Made by a program: the position numbers and the translations under genes. Shown here in pieces: positions 62,174 to 64,000 of a stretch of 64,000 nt of DNA. The notes below the pieces were generated by a model. That model had not been told where the DNA came from. It ran no database searches and saw only the letters and a list, made by a program, of their open reading frames with translations. Source of the stretch: Planctomycetaceae bacterium. GTDB lineage: Bacteria > Planctomycetota > Planctomycetia > Planctomycetales > Planctomycetaceae. The stretch lies in contig CP051247.1 in assembly GCA_017795105.1 (NCBI GenBank), positions 2,976,001-3,040,000 of the forward strand. Reading direction: 5' to 3'. Each line of letters opens with the position of its first letter. Positions within the stretch are counted from its first letter, which is position 1.

Positions 62174-64000
62174 CTAATCCGTTGAATCTCCGTTCTGGTC
62201 GCCGTGCTGTTGAACGGTTTCCGAGATTTTCTGAAGCAGTTGATCGAGGCTGATTGGCTTGGGCAGGTAATCGCTGCAGCCAGCTTCCAGACAGCGTTCC
62301 CGGTCTTCGGCCATCGCCCCGGCCGTCAACGCGATGATGGGCCGCGAGAAGCCGGCAGAACGCAGGGTTCGCGTGGCGTCATAGCCCGTCATCACCGGCA
62401 TCTGCATGTCCATGAGAATCAGGTCGTATGGCGTCCCGTCCCCTTCGGCTTGATTGACGGCCTCGATCGCCTGCTGACCATGTTCGACCACGTCGACCGA
62501 CCGCACTTTATCGGCCAGTAGCCGCTTCAACAGAAACTGGATCCCGGGGGTGTCTTCGGCCACCAGGACGCGATACTCGAGCAGCGTCCGAGCTTCGAGA
62601 GATTCTGAAGTCGTCGCATCTCCTTCGACATGCGGCTGGCTTTCCGAACGGACGTCATTGGAGATGTCGTGAATCGGCAGGCGGAGCGTAAAGCAGCTTC
62701 CCTGGTTGGGTTCACTTTTGACGTCCAGATCTCCGTCCATCATCTGGGCAAGTTTCTGACTGATGGTCAACCCGAGTCCGGTTCCGCCGCTGGCCCGTTT
62801 GACTTTCTGGTCCTGGGTAAAGGCTTCGAAGATCGCCTCCAGGTTCTCGGAATCGATGCCGACGCCGGTGTCGACCACACTCACGCTCAGAACGTCGTGA
62901 GGGGCGGAGTCCTCGCAGGAAATCTCAATCGTTACCTGGCCCTTCTCCGTAAACTTGAGTGCGTTGCTGACCAGGTTCAACACGATCTGCCGAACACGCA
63001 GCGAATCGAATGTGGCCATACGAGGGACGGGGGTCAGGTACTTCAGTTCCAATTCGAGTCCCCGCTCCACGGCAACCGGATGCATCAATGAATGGACCGT
63101 TTCCAGTGTCGCGCAGAGATCGTTGGGTTCGGGGTGAATATCGAGCTTGCCGGCTTCGATCTTCGACAGATCGAGAATGTCGTTGAGAATCCCGAGCAGC
63201 ATCTGTCCCTGATCACGAATCATTCGTGCCAGGTCTTTCGCGTCCGGTTCCTGGATCTGCCGATGCAGCATGTCGGCACAGCCGAGGAGCGATGTCATTG
63301 GCGTGCGGATTTCGTGACTCATATTGGCCAGGAACTGCGACTTGGTCTGGTTGGCCTGATCGGCAGCCTTTCGGGCTTCAATCAGACGCTGTTCGTACCG
63401 AATTCGCTCGCTCACATCCGACTGCACCCCGACAAAGTGGGTCACTTCGCCGTTCGTATCCTCGACCGGCGAGATATGCAGGTCGTTCCAGAACGGGGTG
63501 CCGTCTTTCCGGTAATTGAGAATCGTGACCCGGCATTCCGTCTGCATTGCGACGGCGTCATGGACAGTCCTGACCGTTTCCGGATCTGTGTCGGGCCCCT
63601 GAAGCATTCGGCAGTTCTTGCCGAGCAGTTCTTCCAGAGAGTACCCGGTCAGCGTCTCCATGGCCGAGTTGCAGTAAATGAGCGGCTGGTCGTTCTGCGC
63701 GTGTGCAATCACAATTCCGTTCTGTGCAAACTCAATGGCTCGCGTATGCAGCCGGAGCGTCTCTTCGGCATTCTTGCGGGTCGTAATGTCGATTCCGGAC
63801 GGAATCATCCACTCCAGTTGACCATTGTTGTCGTAGAGCGGCGTGATGGTGAAGTCGAGGATAATCCGTTCCCCACTGGCGATCTCGGTCTCGAGATCGA
63901 AACGTGCCTTAACGCCTGATTTGCAGTCGAGAACAGCCTGCTTCAACTGGCTGCGAACCTGGTCATCGTAGTTCCACCACGGGCACTCCCAGAGAGGTTT
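62174..64000 (-). CDS. LOV-domain hybrid histidine kinase (partial)
   Basis: The sequence continues past the window, so the N terminus is missing; the visible part is about 608 residues. Order: a PAS domain already in progress at the edge (PLWECPWWNYDDQVRSQ), a LOV-type PAS with GKNCRMLQGPDTD (the photoactive Cys, codon 63611-63613) and NYRKDGTPFWNDLHISPV, a coiled segment, HisKA with NMSHEIRTPM (phospho-acceptor His), an ATPase domain with NLVSNALKFTE, DTGVGID and GGTGLGLTIS, and a C-terminal receiver with LILMDMQMPVMTG. No membrane segment in the visible part. Likely a blue-light sensor (inference); the downstream regulator is not seen. Confidence 0.88.
   Translation of the reverse strand, partial: KPLWECPWWNYDDQVRSQLKQAVLDCKSGVKARFDLETEIASGERIILDFTITPLYDNNGQLEWMIPSGIDITTRKNAEETLRLHTRAIEFAQNGIVIAHAQNDQPLIYCNSAMETLTGYSLEELLGKNCRMLQGPDTDPETVRTVHDAVAMQTECRVTILNYRKDGTPFWNDLHISPVEDTNGEVTHFVGVQSDVSERIRYEQRLIEARKAADQANQTKSQFLANMSHEIRTPMTSLLGCADMLHRQIQEPDAKDLARMIRDQGQMLLGILNDILDLSKIEAGKLDIHPEPNDLCATLETVHSLMHPVAVERGLELELKYLTPVPRMATFDSLRVRQIVLNLVSNALKFTEKGQVTIEISCEDSAPHDVLSVSVVDTGVGIDSENLEAIFEAFTQDQKVKRASGGTGLGLTISQKLAQMMDGDLDVKSEPNQGSCFTLRLPIHDISNDVRSESQPHVEGDATTSESLEARTLLEYRVLVAEDTPGIQFLLKRLLADKVRSVDVVEHGQQAIEAVNQAEGDGTPYDLILMDMQMPVMTGYDATRTLRSAGFSRPIIALTAGAMAEDRERCLEAGCSDYLPKPISLDQLLQKISETVQQHGDQNGDSTD

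Noticed and set aside
62141..62190. tRNA-like string with GGTAGCTCAG and a CTTCCAA anticodon-like loop
   Set aside because: It lacks a T-arm, an acceptor stem and correct spacing, and its 3' part is the end of the LOV kinase gene. Not a tRNA; at most a chance match or relic.

Overview
The window looks like the chromosome of a planctomycete (Planctomycetia). The evidence is two DUF1559 pseudopilin-like proteins plus two further proteins carrying traces of that family, three secreted sulfatases, a DLG-type Ser/Thr kinase with a C-terminal membrane anchor, an HpnH hopanoid enzyme, many short intergenic repeat families, weak or absent Shine-Dalgarno sequences, and a dispersed dnaN-dciA-gyrB arrangement without dnaA beside it. 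No assignment below class is supported.

Layout. 0-8.6 kb holds a glycosyltransferase, a lone lutB, a membrane GT39-type glycosyltransferase overlapping moaC, csrA, hpnH and comB, separated by repeat-rich gaps. 8.8-20.6 kb holds a Ser/Thr kinase, a serpin lipoprotein, TadE/TadG-like pilus proteins, a repeat cluster, an M42 peptidase and a zinc-ribbon/DUF1559-like membrane protein behind a sulfatase, and an orphan ParA ATPase flanked by direct repeats. 20.8-25.0 kb holds gyrB, dciA and dnaN on the minus strand. The gap beyond dnaN (25.0-25.77 kb) has consensus DnaA boxes and an AT-rich tract and is a candidate replication origin. 25.8-31.7 kb holds fmt and def (separated by a mobile-looking repeat), glyS, a DUF1559 protein, aroK and dodecin.

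32.2-44.9 kb is the most coherent unit: a globin-coupled histidine kinase, a stand-alone receiver and an NtrC-type sigma54 activator lie immediately upstream of a complete cbb3 oxidase operon (fused ccoNO, ccoQ, mono-haem ccoP, ccoG, ccoH, a TauE/SafE-like membrane protein, ccoI, ccoS). A perfect -24/-12 sigma54 promoter sits about 60 bp before ccoNO, with palindromes further upstream. The reading offered is that oxygen sensed by the globin domain sets expression of the high-affinity terminal oxidase.

45-64 kb holds two more sulfatases, a His-rich exported protein, a second DUF1559 protein, a STAS protein, an M28 peptidase, an alpha/beta hydrolase, a TolC-like lipoprotein, a 33-35 residue basic protein, a condensation-domain-like acyltransferase, a GlsB-like protein, an APC permease, an SDR, and a hybrid histidine kinase with a LOV-type photosensor domain that is cut by the window end.

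Genes left of about 25 kb are mostly on the minus strand and those to the right mostly on the plus strand, which fits an origin near 25.2-25.6 kb. Starts were revised where a Shine-Dalgarno sequence, a signal peptide or family length pointed to an internal codon.
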